Assembly (NCBI RefSeq): GCF_030406325.1
Contig: NZ_JAUEQY010000014.1
Span: 124,001 to 188,000, forward strand
Direction: 5' to 3'
Length of the DNA stretch: 64,000 nucleotides
Source of the DNA: Actinomadura sp. DC4
GTDB taxonomy: Bacteria > Actinomycetota > Actinomycetes > Streptosporangiales > Streptosporangiaceae
Shown: piece after piece, positions 51,421 through 60,615 of the stretch
How the letters are laid out: each line of letters opens with the position of its first letter
Numbering within the stretch: position 1 is the first letter of the stretch
Notes under the pieces: model-generated
Seen by the model: only the letters and a program-made list of their open reading frames with translations
What the model was told of the DNA's origin: nothing
The model's database searches: none
Made by a program: the position numbers and the translations under genes

Positions 51421-54400
51421 ATGAGCGGCGAACCGTCCGGACGTCCGGACGAAGCCAAGGAGAATCTGCTGCGCCGTGCGGCGGAGACCTGCGTTCACCA
51501 CGCACACGGCGTACGGCCCGAGACCGCCGACGTTCTCGCCTACCTCCGGCTCTACTATCGGCACGTCGCCCAGGAGGACCTGATCTCCCGGGACCCGGCC
51601 GACATCTGGGGACCGGCGATGTTCCACCGCCAGCTCGGCGAGGACCGCCCGCAGGGCCGCGCGAAGGTGCGCGCCTTCACCCCGTCGGTGGACGACCTGG
51701 GCTGGGACTCCGGGCACAGCGTGGTCCAGGTGGTCACCGACGACATGCCGTTCCTGGTCGATTCGGTGACGATGGAGCTCAACCGGCACGAGCTGTCCAC
51801 CCACCTGATCGTCCACCCGCAGCTGAAGGTCCGCCGCGACGTGGCAGGGCGCCTGGAGGGGCTCGGCGACGGCGACGGCCTGGTGCTCGAAGAGTCCTGG
51901 ATCCACATCGAGATCGACCGGCAGGCCGACCGCACGGTGCTGGCCGAGCTCGAGAAGGACCTCCAGCGCGTCCTCAACGACGTGCGCGCCGCCGTCGAGG
52001 ACGAGGAGAAGATGCGGTCGCTGGCCCGCACCATCGCCGCCGACCTCGGGGACCGGCGCCCGCCGCTGCCGGAGTCGGAGACCTCCGACGGCGTCGAGCT
52101 GCTCGACTGGCTGGCCGATGACCACTTCACCTTCCTCGGCTACCGGGAGTACGCCCTGGAGACCGGCGAGGACGGCGAGCACCTGCGCGCCGTGCCCGGC
52201 ACCGGCCTGGGCATCCTGCGCTCCGACCAGCCCGAGTCGACCAGCTTCGCCTCGCTGCCGCAGGAGGTGCGCGCCAAGGCCCACGAGCCGCGGCTGCTCG
52301 TCCTGACCAAGGCCAACTCCCGCGCGACCGTGCACCGCCCGGCCTACCTCGACTACGTCGGCGTGAAGCGGTTCGGCGACGACGGCGAGGTGGTCGGCGA
52401 GCGCCGCTTCCTCGGCCTGTTCACCCACACCGCCTACGCCGAGAGCATCGAGCACATTCCGGTGCTCGACCACAAGCTGGCGGCGGTCCTGGACCGCGCC
52501 GGGCTCGCGCCGGACAGCTACGACGGCAAGGACCTCGTCGAGATCCTCGAGACCTACCCGCGCGACGACCTGTTCCAGATCTCGGCCGACGACCTGTTCC
52601 CGATCGCGATGAGCGTGCTGCGGCTGCGCGAGCGCAAGCAGCTGCGGCTGTTCGTCCGCAAGGACGCCTACGGCCGCTACATGTCGTGCCTGGTCTTCCT
52701 GCCCCGTGACCGCTACACCACCCAGATCCGGCTGCGCATCCAGGAGATTCTGCGCAGCGCGTTCGACGGCACGAGCGTCGACTACAGCGCGATGGTCGGC
52801 GACTCCGCCCTCGCCCGCCTGCACGTCGTCGTACGCGGCGAGCGCGGGCGCCCGCTCCCCGACGACGTCGACCTGACCGAGCTGGAGGCCCGGCTCGTCA
52901 ACGCCACACGGTCGTGGACCGACGACCTGGCCGACGCCGTCCTCGACCAGTGCGGCGAGGAGCGGGCGGGCGCGCTGACCCGCCGCTACGCCAACGCCTT
53001 CCCCGAGGGGTACAAGGCCGACTTCCCCGCCCGTACGGCCTGCGCCGACCTCAAGCGCCTGGAGGCGCTGACCGAGCCGGGCCAGATCGCGATCAACCTG
53101 TACGAGCCGTACGGCGCCGAGGTCGGCGAGCGCCGCCTCAAGGTCTACCGCCTCGGCCCGCCGATCTCGCTGTCGCACGTGCTGCCGCTGCTGCACAACA
53201 TGGGCGTCGAGGTCGTGGACGAGCGGCCGTACGAGATCGCGCCGGAGGTCGGCCGGCGGTCGTGGATCTACGACCTCGGCCTGCGGTACGAACCATCGTC
53301 GAACGCGGACGAGACCGACACCAAGGGCCTGTTCCAGGAGGCATTCACCGCGCTGTGGCGCGACGACGTCGAGAGCGACCCGTTCAACACGCTCGTGCTC
53401 GGCGCCGGGCTCGCCTGGCGGCCGGTCATGGTGCTGCGCGCGTACGCCCGCTACCTGCGGCAGACCGGCACGATGTTCAGCGAGCGCTACATCGAGCAGG
53501 TGCTGATCCGCAACCCGCGCATCGCGCGGCTGCTGGTCCGGCTGTTCGAGTCGCGGTTCGACCCGCACCTCAACTCCCGGCCGGACGCCGCCCCCGACGT
53601 GCACGAAGAGCTCGGCTCGGCCATCGCCGAGGAGATCGAGGGCGCGCTCGACGGGGTGACCAGCCTCGACGAGGACCGCATCCTCCGCAGCTTCCTGTCG
53701 CTGATCCGCGCCACGCTGCGCACCAACTACTACCAGCGGACCACCGGCGGCTCGCCCAAGCCGTACCTCTCGCTGAAGTTCGACCCCGAGGCGATCCCGG
53801 ACCTGCCGCAGCCGAAGCCGGAGTTCGAGATCTTCGTCTACTCCCCGCGGCTGGAGGGCGTGCACCTGAGGTTCGGGTCCGTGGCCCGCGGCGGCCTGCG
53901 CTGGTCCGACCGGCGCGAGGACTTCCGCACCGAGGTCCTCGGCCTGGTCAAGGCGCAGGCGGTGAAGAACACCGTGATCGTGCCGGCCGGCGCGAAGGGC
54001 GGTTTCGTCTGCAAGCGACTGCCCGACCCGGGCGACCGCGAGGCGTTCCTCGCCGAGGGCGTCGCCTCGTACAAGCAGTTCATCAGCGGCCTGCTCGACA
54101 TCACCGACAACCTCGTCGACGGCCAGGTCGTGCCCGCCAAGGACGTCGTACGCCACGACGGCGACGACACCTACCTCGTCGTCGCGGCCGACAAGGGCAC
54201 CGCGACCTTCTCCGACATCGCCAACGAGGTCGCCGCGTCGTACGGCTTCTGGCTCGGCGACGCTTTCGCCTCGGGCGGCTCGGTGGGCTATGACCACAAG
54301 GGCATGGGCATCACGGCCCGGGGCGCCTGGGAGTCGGTGAAGTACCTCTTCCGCACGCTCGGCACCGACGTGCAGAACGAGGACTTCACCGTCATCGGCG

Positions 54401-56304
54401 TCGGCGACATGTCCGGCGACGTCTTCGGCAACGGCATGCTGCTCTCGCGGCACATCCGGCTCATCGCCGCCTTCGACCACCGGCACATCTTCCTCGACCC
54501 GGACCCCGACCCCGAGGCGTCGTTCGACGAGCGCGAGCGGCTGTTCAAGCTGCCGCGCAGCTCCTGGGCCGACTACGACACCGCGCTGATCTCCAAGGGC
54601 GGCGGGGTCCACCCGCGTACGGCCAAGAAGATCCCGCTGACGCCGCAGGTACGCGGGGTGCTGGGCATCCCCGCGGGCGTGACCGCGATGACCCCGCACG
54701 AGCTGATCCACGCGATCCTGTGCGCGCCCGTCGACCTCATGTGGAACGGCGGCATCGGCACCTACGTCAAGGCCTCCGCCGAGACCCACGCCGATGTCGG
54801 CGACAAGGCCAACGACGTGCTGCGCGCGGACGCGACGGAGCTGCGGTGCAAGGTCGTCGGCGAGGGCGGCAACCTCGGCCTCACCCAGCGGGCGCGCATC
54901 GAGTACGCCCTCGGCGGCGGGCTGGTCAACACCGACTTCATCGACAACTCAGCCGGCGTGGACACCTCCGACCACGAGGTGAACATCAAGATCCTGCTCG
55001 ACCAGGTCGTACGCGACGGCGAGCTGACCGACAAGCAGCGCGACACGCTGTTCCTCGAGATGACCGACGAGGTCGCCGACCTGGTCCTGAGCGACAACAT
55101 CGCGCAGAACATCGCGCTCGCCGCCTCGCGCAAGCAGGCGTCCTCGATGCTGCACGTCCACGGCCGCTACCTCCGCAAGCTGGAGCGGGACGGCAAGCTG
55201 AAACGGCGCCTGGAGTTCCTGCCGGACGACAAGGCGCTCGCCGAGCGGCGGCAGGCCGGGATCGGCCTCACCGGGCCGGAGTTCGCCACCCTGCTCGCGT
55301 ACACCAAGCTCACCCTTGAGGACGAGATCCGCGGATCGGACCTGCCGGACGACCCCGACCTGGCCAGCCGGCTCGTCGACTACTTCCCGACCCCGCTGCG
55401 GGAGCGGTTCCGCGACTACATGGACCGCCACCCGCTGCGCCGGGAGATCATCGCCACCTCTGTCGTGAACAGCATGGTCAACGACAGCGGCATCACCTTC
55501 GCGTTCCGCATGGGCGAGGAGACCGGGGCCTCGGCCTCGGACATCACCCGCGCCTACCTCGTGGCGCGCGAGGTGTTCCACATGGAGGCGTTCTGGCGGT
55601 CGGTGGACGAGCTGGACTACCAGATCGACACCGCCACGCAGATCAGGATGCGGCTCGAGGCGCGCAAGCTGACCGAGCGCGGCGCCCGGTGGCTGTTGCA
55701 CAACCGCCGGATGCCGTTCGACATCCGCGACACCGTCGACTTCTTCGCCTCCGGCGCGCCGGCTCTCGCGGCGCACATGCCCAAGCTCCTCGTCGGGCGC
55801 GACCTGGAGGGCTTCGAGGAGCGGCGCGACAAGTTCACCGAGCGCGGCGTCCCGGACCAGCTCGCCGAGCACGTGGCGATGATGGTGCCGGCGTTCTCGA
55901 CGTTCGACCTGGTGGAGATCGCCTCCAGCACCGGCCGGTCGCCGGAGGAGGCGGCCGAGGTCTACTTCGACCTCGCCGAGCGCCTCCAGCTCTCGCGGCT
56001 GCGCGAGCGCGTCATCCAGCTGCCGCGTGACGACCGGTGGAACTCCATGGCCCGCTCGGCCCTCCGCGACGACCTGTACACCGCGCACGCCGCCCTGGCG
56101 CACGACGTGCTCGTCACCAGTGAGCCCGGCGTCGGGCCGGAGCAGCGCCTGGCGACCTGGGCGGAGAAGAACAGTGCCGCCGTGGGCCGCGCCGCCCAGA
56201 CCCTGGGCGAGATCTGGGAGAGCGACGACTTCACCGTCGCGACCCTGTCGGTGGCGCTGCGGGCGATCCGTACGCTCGTGACCTCCTCGACGCTGCCCGA
56301 CTGA
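51421..56304 (+). CDS. gdhB: Large NAD-specific glutamate dehydrogenase (GDH-180 type)
   Basis: At 1,627 residues this belongs to the large oxidative NAD-GDH class that turns glutamate into 2-oxoglutarate and ammonia. Long N-terminal ACT-like regulatory domains (about 1-700) precede the catalytic core. The core has VRFGSVARGGLRWSDRREDFRTEVLGLVKAQAVKNTVIVPAGAKGGF-type motifs around residues 820-862, and the nucleotide fold VIGVGDMSGDVFGNGMLLS near residue 991. The region GGNLGLTQRARIEYALGGGLVNTDFIDNSAGVD follows, then a long helical C-terminal domain. GGGAGA precedes the ATG. In relatives it is allosterically controlled by amino acids. Its role here is probably amino-acid breakdown, in line with kynA and pruA. 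Confidence 0.96.
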   Translation: MSGEPSGRPDEAKENLLRRAAETCVHHAHGVRPETADVLAYLRLYYRHVAQEDLISRDPADIWGPAMFHRQLGEDRPQGRAKVRAFTPSVDDLGWDSGHSVVQVVTDDMPFLVDSVTMELNRHELSTHLIVHPQLKVRRDVAGRLEGLGDGDGLVLEESWIHIEIDRQADRTVLAELEKDLQRVLNDVRAAVEDEEKMRSLARTIAADLGDRRPPLPESETSDGVELLDWLADDHFTFLGYREYALETGEDGEHLRAVPGTGLGILRSDQPESTSFASLPQEVRAKAHEPRLLVLTKANSRATVHRPAYLDYVGVKRFGDDGEVVGERRFLGLFTHTAYAESIEHIPVLDHKLAAVLDRAGLAPDSYDGKDLVEILETYPRDDLFQISADDLFPIAMSVLRLRERKQLRLFVRKDAYGRYMSCLVFLPRDRYTTQIRLRIQEILRSAFDGTSVDYSAMVGDSALARLHVVVRGERGRPLPDDVDLTELEARLVNATRSWTDDLADAVLDQCGEERAGALTRRYANAFPEGYKADFPARTACADLKRLEALTEPGQIAINLYEPYGAEVGERRLKVYRLGPPISLSHVLPLLHNMGVEVVDERPYEIAPEVGRRSWIYDLGLRYEPSSNADETDTKGLFQEAFTALWRDDVESDPFNTLVLGAGLAWRPVMVLRAYARYLRQTGTMFSERYIEQVLIRNPRIARLLVRLFESRFDPHLNSRPDAAPDVHEELGSAIAEEIEGALDGVTSLDEDRILRSFLSLIRATLRTNYYQRTTGGSPKPYLSLKFDPEAIPDLPQPKPEFEIFVYSPRLEGVHLRFGSVARGGLRWSDRREDFRTEVLGLVKAQAVKNTVIVPAGAKGGFVCKRLPDPGDREAFLAEGVASYKQFISGLLDITDNLVDGQVVPAKDVVRHDGDDTYLVVAADKGTATFSDIANEVAASYGFWLGDAFASGGSVGYDHKGMGITARGAWESVKYLFRTLGTDVQNEDFTVIGVGDMSGDVFGNGMLLSRHIRLIAAFDHRHIFLDPDPDPEASFDERERLFKLPRSSWADYDTALISKGGGVHPRTAKKIPLTPQVRGVLGIPAGVTAMTPHELIHAILCAPVDLMWNGGIGTYVKASAETHADVGDKANDVLRADATELRCKVVGEGGNLGLTQRARIEYALGGGLVNTDFIDNSAGVDTSDHEVNIKILLDQVVRDGELTDKQRDTLFLEMTDEVADLVLSDNIAQNIALAASRKQASSMLHVHGRYLRKLERDGKLKRRLEFLPDDKALAERRQAGIGLTGPEFATLLAYTKLTLEDEIRGSDLPDDPDLASRLVDYFPTPLRERFRDYMDRHPLRREIIATSVVNSMVNDSGITFAFRMGEETGASASDITRAYLVAREVFHMEAFWRSVDELDYQIDTATQIRMRLEARKLTERGARWLLHNRRMPFDIRDTVDFFASGAPALAAHMPKLLVGRDLEGFEERRDKFTERGVPDQLAEHVAMMVPAFSTFDLVEIASSTGRSPEEAAEVYFDLAERLQLSRLRERVIQLPRDDRWNSMARSALRDDLYTAHAALAHDVLVTSEPGVGPEQRLATWAEKNSAAVGRAAQTLGEIWESDDFTVATLSVALRAIRTLVTSSTLPD

Positions 56305-56308
56305 GGTC

Positions 56309-56866
56309 TCACAGCGGGGACGGGACCGGCCCGTCCCCGCTCAGCGCCGGCAGCACGACCGGGTCGCGGTCGGTGCCGTCGGGCCACAGCCACAGCGGCA
56401 CGTGCCCCGTGCCGTCGCCCAGGTGGTGCAGCAGCGCCTCGTGGCGGGGGCGGAAGGGCAGCAGGGCGAGGCGCCGCTTCGCCTCCTCCAGCGGCACCCA
56501 GGCGGCCTCCAGGACGAGGCCGTCCGGGTCGGCGGGCGCCAGGTCCTGGGCGGTGACGTCGACCTCGAAGGTGAAGACCGTCCAGGTGCCGGCCCAGTCC
56601 GGATCGTGGGTGACGGCGTACTGGCACAGGAACGCCAGCCGGCCCGGCCGCGACGCGCGCAGGCCGGTCTCCTCCCGCAGCTCGCGCAGGAGTGCCTGGT
56701 CCACGAGCTCTCCAGGCTCGACCTGGCCGCCCGGGAGCACCCAGCCGGGCGTCTCCCTCACCATGAGCACGTCGGTGCCCCGGCGGACCAGAGCGGAGAC
56801 GAGAAGCCCGCTGCGAACGGCTCGGGGGAGTGTCACCGCGGCGTCCCTTCCGGATTGTGAAATCAT
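56309..56866 (-). CDS. Nudix hydrolase
   Basis: The Nudix box GGQVEPGELVDQALLRELREETGL (G-x5-E-x7-R-E-x2-E-E-x-G-U) is complete, near residues 46-68. It is preceded by VLMVRETPGWVLPGGQ, and followed by a strand-rich core and WVPLEEAKRRLALLP. Such enzymes hydrolyse nucleoside diphosphates linked to another moiety. The ATG at 56866 is a reasonable start with no competing site; an earlier-starting frame is less likely. It is convergent with gdhB and divergent from a lipoprotein gene 36 bp away. Substrate unknown. Confidence 0.9.
   Translation of the reverse strand: MISQSGRDAAVTLPRAVRSGLLVSALVRRGTDVLMVRETPGWVLPGGQVEPGELVDQALLRELREETGLRASRPGRLAFLCQYAVTHDPDWAGTWTVFTFEVDVTAQDLAPADPDGLVLEAAWVPLEEAKRRLALLPFRPRHEALLHHLGDGTGHVPLWLWPDGTDRDPVVLPALSGDGPVPSPL
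56314..56340. terminator. Hairpin between convergent gdhB and Nudix genes
   Basis: A perfect 11-bp stem (GCGGGGACGGG and complement) with a 5-base loop lies 9 bases after the gdhB stop. It lies within the last codons of the minus-strand Nudix gene, which it overlaps. Confidence 0.75.
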
Positions 56867-56902
56867 GCGGTAGTCGATCGGTCACTGTGCGAATCTGTCG
56901 GC

Positions 56903-57811
56903 ATGCTCCGACAGCTGGCCGTCCTCACGGCCTTGATCCTCCCAGCGTCCGCGTGCGGTCCCCTCGGGACCGCGCATCCCGCCCTCACCAAGACCCAGGC
57001 CGCGCAGATCCTGGCCAACTACCAGTCGGTCAACAACCGGGCCAACGCCGACCTCGACGGCGGGCTGCTGGCCACGGTGGAGACCGGCGCCCAGCTCGAG
57101 ATGGACCGCGCCGGCTACCGCCTGCGCCGGGCGAAGAAGGACAAGTACACGGCCTTCGCCTACGCGCGGCCCGCGTTCTACATCCCGCGCCAGGACGGCT
57201 TCCCCAAGTGGTTCGCGGTCGACGCGGCCTCGGGCGACACCCGGCACGCCCTGCTGTTCGTCCAGGACCGTGCCGGCGGGCCCTGGCTGCTCGCCGCCGA
57301 CCCGTTCCCCTCCTCGGGGCTCAGCGGGGTCGACCTCGACAAGGACGGCTACGCCACCGCGGTGAGCCCGACGGACGGCGGCACCGCCGTCCAGCCGAGC
57401 AAGGTGGCCGGCGTCCACGCGGCCACGCTGTCGAGCGGCACGGGAGGCATGGCGCCGGGCCCGTACACCAGTGAGTCCCGCGACGCGCTGACCAAGGTCG
57501 AGGCCGCGCTGCGCAAGCGCGGCGTGACTCTGACCTCCGACTTCGCCCCCGACCAGCAGCGGTCCTTCGCCCTGCGCACGACCGGCGGCGGCGCGCTGGT
57601 CTGGTACGTCGTCCGGCAGAGCGAGCGCTACGACATGGTCGACCCCGGCACGGTCAGCGCCGACGGCGACCTCGCCGGCCTGGTGCGCGGCCGGGTGGGC
57701 CATCACCTGAGCTCGGTGGCGCTGATCCAGTACCTCGCGGTGGTGCCCGACCACGGCAGCACCCAGGTGATCGGCACCTATCGCAAGGCGGTCCAGGCCA
57801 CGACGTCGTGA
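56903..57811 (+). CDS. Lipoprotein of unknown function (DUF8094-like), first of a pair
   Basis: The signal ends in ASAC (residue 18), a lipobox. The mature part opens LTKTQAAQILANYQSVNNRANADLDGGLLATVETGAQLEMDRAGY, then has FYIPRQDGFPKWFAVDAASGD and a second half with KRGVTLTSDFAPDQQRSFALRTTGGGALVWYVV. A similar lipoprotein (57861-58907) lies on the other strand, ending nearby. The two share the block order (short N-terminal helices, then Y-x-P-x-x-x-G-x-x-W-F-x-V, then a C-terminal domain), so they are probably paralogues of an actinobacterial DUF8094-type family. They are likely exposed on the outer membrane face. No function is known to me. Confidence 0.72.
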   Translation: MLRQLAVLTALILPASACGPLGTAHPALTKTQAAQILANYQSVNNRANADLDGGLLATVETGAQLEMDRAGYRLRRAKKDKYTAFAYARPAFYIPRQDGFPKWFAVDAASGDTRHALLFVQDRAGGPWLLAADPFPSSGLSGVDLDKDGYATAVSPTDGGTAVQPSKVAGVHAATLSSGTGGMAPGPYTSESRDALTKVEAALRKRGVTLTSDFAPDQQRSFALRTTGGGALVWYVVRQSERYDMVDPGTVSADGDLAGLVRGRVGHHLSSVALIQYLAVVPDHGSTQVIGTYRKAVQATTS

Positions 57812-57818
57812 CGGGCGG

Positions 57819-57844
57819 CCCTCATCCGGCTCCGGGGGTGAGGG
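57819..57844. terminator. Weak hairpin between the two lipoprotein genes
   Basis: CCCTCA and TGAGGG arms, with an internal CCGG pairing, fall between the convergent stops. No T run follows. Confidence 0.5.
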
Positions 57845-57860
57845 ACGTCCCGGCAAGGGC

Positions 57861-58907
57861 TCAGGTCGTGGGTACGGCCGCCTTGATCGTGCCGCCGTCC
57901 GCGGCGATGATCGTGGCCTTGTCCTCGCCGTCGCCCTTCGCGGGTTTGGCGGGCACCAGAGTGGCGAACTGCAGGGTCTGGGTCACGTCGAGCTCGCTGT
58001 GCACGCGGCGGGCCTCGATGAAGGGCGCGGCGGCCTTGGGGATCGGCACGCGGCCGGGCTTCTTCTTGTTCTTGATCGAGATTGCGTCGCGGCTCAGCGC
58101 GTACAGGACGATGCCACCGCCGTCGGTGGTGGCCAGGGGGAAGATCGGGAAGGCCGTCGCGCCGTACACCGTGTTGATGTGCAGGCCCGAGCCCTTCTTC
58201 GGCTTGGTGGCCTTCTGGTCCGAGGTGTAGTAGCCGGTGGTGTGCTTGCCGGCCTCCATGACCTTGGCCGCGACGTTGCCAGGCCCCTCCTCGGCGAGGG
58301 TCGCCTGGATGGAGGGCACCACGCGCGGCGGGATCAGCAGGCCGGTGTCGAAGGTCGCGAGCGGCTTCGCGTAGCCGTCGGCGTCCACCGCGATCTTCGG
58401 CGGCTTTTCCTTCTTGTCCAGCGTCGTGGCCAGGCTCAGCCGCCAGCGCATGGTCGGCTTGCTGCGGACGAACCCCATGATCATGGTCTTGGGGTCCTTG
58501 CCGTCCGGCGCGCTGCGCCGTACGACCGTCACGAACCACTGAATGCCCTCGGGCTTCAGGTGCGGGACGTACAGGGAGGGAGTGCCGTACCGGTAGCGCG
58601 GGATCGGGTCGCCGGCGGCCACCGCCTGGCGGAAGGACGCCGCGGTGAGCTGTGACTGCCCCTCGCTCGTCCACCACAGGGCCAGCCGCTCGTCCCCGCT
58701 GGCCCGCGCGACGTCGTCGTTGGTGACGAAGGAGCGGAACGCCTTGTCCGCGACCTGCGGAGTGACCGGCTCGGGCGGAGGGCTCGAGACGGGGCTGGAG
58801 TCGGCGACCGGTGTGGTTCGCGCCTTGTCGCGTGAACCGCTAGAACACCCGGCCACCCCGGCGAGGGCCAGTGCCATCGCCAGCCCAGACGCAACCGCTG
58901 TCTTCAT
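57861..58907 (-). CDS. Lipoprotein of unknown function (DUF8094-like), second of a pair
   Basis: From ATG 58907 the signal [21 protein letters not shown] gives a lipobox at Cys21. A Ser/Pro-rich linker follows. The body has [44 protein letters not shown], then [25 protein letters not shown], resembling the neighbour's Y-x-P-x-x-x-G-x-x-W-F-x-V. The C-terminal domain has [15 protein letters not shown] and [15 protein letters not shown]. The longer open frame upstream is rejected because the lipoprotein signal fixes the start. It faces the related gene and is divergent from prfB, only 118 bp away. Function is unknown. Confidence 0.75.
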   Translation of the reverse strand: MKTAVASGLAMALALAGVAGCSSGSRDKARTTPVADSSPVSSPPPEPVTPQVADKAFRSFVTNDDVARASGDERLALWWTSEGQSQLTAASFRQAVAAGDPIPRYRYGTPSLYVPHLKPEGIQWFVTVVRRSAPDGKDPKTMIMGFVRSKPTMRWRLSLATTLDKKEKPPKIAVDADGYAKPLATFDTGLLIPPRVVPSIQATLAEEGPGNVAAKVMEAGKHTTGYYTSDQKATKPKKGSGLHINTVYGATAFPIFPLATTDGGGIVLYALSRDAISIKNKKKPGRVPIPKAAAPFIEARRVHSELDVTQTLQFATLVPAKPAKGDGEDKATIIAADGGTIKAAVPTT

Positions 58908-59012
58908 GCTCCCCGGCCGATCATCGACACCGCTGTCCGGCAGAGTATGCCAGGCCGGGACAAGTGCGTTGATCAGGCGGTGGCTCGCGTACCCCGCGGA
59001 CCTTGCCGCAGG

Positions 59013-59025
59013 TAGGCTTTCGGTC
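59013..59025 (+). promoter_or_regulatory. Putative -10 box of leaderless prfB mRNA
   Basis: TAGGCT at 59013-59018 stands 7 nt before the GTG at 59026. No Shine-Dalgarno precedes this start, though it gives the normal family length. Confidence 0.55.
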
Positions 59026-60144
59026 GTGGCAGCCATCGATCCGTCTGAAGAGATGAAGGAGCTCGGCTCGATGCTCGGCGGCATCGAAGCCGTACTCGAC
59101 CTCGACGGCATGCGCCGTGACCTCGGAGAGCTTCGTGACCAGGCTGCCGACCCAGAGCTGTGGAACGACCAGGACCGGGCCCAGCAGGTCACCCGGCGGT
59201 TGTCCTATCTCGAGGGCGAGCTCGGCAAGGTCGAGGGCCTTCGCGGGCGCCTCGACGACGCCGGCCTGATGCTCGAGCTGGCCTCCGAGGAGAGCGACGA
59301 GGAGACACGCGGCGAGGTCGAACGCGAGCTGGCCTTGCTCCGCAAGGAGATCGAGCAGCTCGAGGTCCGCACGCTGATGTCAGGAGAGTACGACTCGCGC
59401 GAGGCCCTCGTGACGATCAACTCCCAGGCCGGCGGCGTCGACGCGGCCGACTTCGCGCAGATGGTGCAGCGGATGTACCTCCGCTGGGCCGAGCGCCACG
59501 GCTACCCGACTGAGATCTACGACACGTCCTACGCCGAAGAGGCCGGGCTGAAGTCGACGACGTTCACCGTCAAGGCGCCCTACGCCTACGGCACGCTCCG
59601 CGGCGAGCACGGCACCCATCGCCTCGTCCGCATCTCGCCCTACGACAACCAGGGCCGGCGGCAGACCTCGTTCGCGGGCGTGGACGTCGTGCCGGTGGTC
59701 GAGCAGACCGACCACGTCGACATTCCCGAAGACGAGCTGCGGGTCGACGTCTACCGCTCCAGCGGGCCGGGCGGCCAGGGCGTCAACACGACCGACTCGG
59801 CGGTGCGGATCACCCACCTGCCCACCGGCATCGTGGTGTCCTGCCAGAACGAGCGCAGCCAGCTGCAGAACCGCGCGACGGCCATGACGGTGCTCCAGGC
59901 CAAGCTGCTGGAGCGCAAGCGTCAGGAGGACGCGGAGCGCATGAACGCGCTACGCGGAGAGTCGACCAGCTCGTGGGGCACCCAGATCCGCAACTACGTG
60001 CTGCACCCGTACCAGATCGTCAAGGACCTGCGTACGGGCATGGAGGCGGGCAACCCGAGCGCGGTGCTCGACGGTGACATCGACGAGTTCATCGAGGCCG
60101 AGATCCGCTGGATGCGCCGCCTGGAGTCGGGCGACGGCCAGTAG
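59026..60144 (+). CDS. prfB: Peptide chain release factor 2
   Basis: RF2 reads UGA and UAA stops and triggers peptide release. The N-terminal helical domain begins [26 protein letters not shown]. The catalytic GGQ loop is intact in [24 protein letters not shown] (residues 249-251). The stop-recognition tripeptide, usually SPF, reads SPY here (residues 204-206, in [17 protein letters not shown]). There is no in-frame UGA or frameshift site of the E. coli type: the frame is continuous from the GTG. It opens the prfB-ftsE-ftsX-smpB group typical of actinobacteria. Confidence 0.97.
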   Translation: MAAIDPSEEMKELGSMLGGIEAVLDLDGMRRDLGELRDQAADPELWNDQDRAQQVTRRLSYLEGELGKVEGLRGRLDDAGLMLELASEESDEETRGEVERELALLRKEIEQLEVRTLMSGEYDSREALVTINSQAGGVDAADFAQMVQRMYLRWAERHGYPTEIYDTSYAEEAGLKSTTFTVKAPYAYGTLRGEHGTHRLVRISPYDNQGRRQTSFAGVDVVPVVEQTDHVDIPEDELRVDVYRSSGPGGQGVNTTDSAVRITHLPTGIVVSCQNERSQLQNRATAMTVLQAKLLERKRQEDAERMNALRGESTSSWGTQIRNYVLHPYQIVKDLRTGMEAGNPSAVLDGDIDEFIEAEIRWMRRLESGDGQ

Positions 60145-60150
60145 GCCGGT

Positions 60151-60336
60151 CTACTGCAGCCCCAGCTTCAGCGCGATCAGCAGGGTCAGCGCGATCAGCA
60201 GCGCGCCGATCAGCACCGGTGACACACCGAACGTGCCGGGGTGATGGACCTCCGCGCGTGCCGCCCTGCAGGTGGTGCAGTGTCCTTCGACGACGGGTCC
60301 CGCACACCGAGCACAGATCAGATGTTCGCAGCTCAT
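60151..60336 (-). CDS. Small membrane protein with zinc ribbon
   Basis: The 61-residue protein opens [32 protein letters not shown]. This gives two CxxC-like pairs, a mini zinc ribbon. A single transmembrane helix [23 protein letters not shown] ends the protein. The ATG at 60336 has GGAGAGGAG upstream; a longer open form is unlikely. It is convergent with prfB, only 6 bp after its stop. Zinc binding is inferred from cysteines; function unknown. Confidence 0.75.
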   Translation of the reverse strand: MSCEHLICARCAGPVVEGHCTTCRAARAEVHHPGTFGVSPVLIGALLIALTLLIALKLGLQ

Positions 60337-60586
60337 CTGGCTCCTCTCCGAGGTCATATCGGGGGATCGGCGCGGCCGGAGGGCCGGGCCCATCCCTGGG
60401 CCCGCTCCGGCGGCGGATGAGGTCCGCCGGTGCGTGTGATGCTCGGTTGCACCTATGGGTGTACCCAAGTTGGACGATCCATGCCAGTCTCCCCCTTAGA
60501 CTGCTGCTTGGCCAATCGGCCCCCCAGCCGAAGCCACTGTGGGTGCCTGTCCCTACAAAAGACAGTCGTCCTCGTTCCCCAGCCCC

Positions 60587-60615
60587 TAGACTGACACGTC
60601 GTGATGCAGCCGTGA
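60587..60615 (+). promoter_or_regulatory. -10 box and four-codon mini-ORF ahead of ftsE
   Basis: TAGACT (60587-60592) lies 8 nt before GTG 60601, which opens the frame Met-Met-Gln-Pro-stop (GTG ATG CAG CCG TGA). Its TGA at 60613-60615 overlaps the ftsE GTG at 60612. ftsE itself has no ribosome-binding site. The layout suggests leaderless start followed by termination-reinitiation at ftsE. This is inferred from sequence only. Confidence 0.4.

Noticed and set aside
50128-54789. Minus-strand open frame of 1,553 codons
   Set aside because: It lies antisense to acetoacetyl-CoA synthetase, tryptophan dioxygenase and glutamate dehydrogenase. Its composition (Ala/Val/Gly/Asp/Arg repeats) is that of a GC-rich shadow frame.
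59026-59110. Programmed frameshift in prfB
   Set aside because: The coding frame is continuous from the GTG with no in-frame TGA or CTTTGA-like slippery site.
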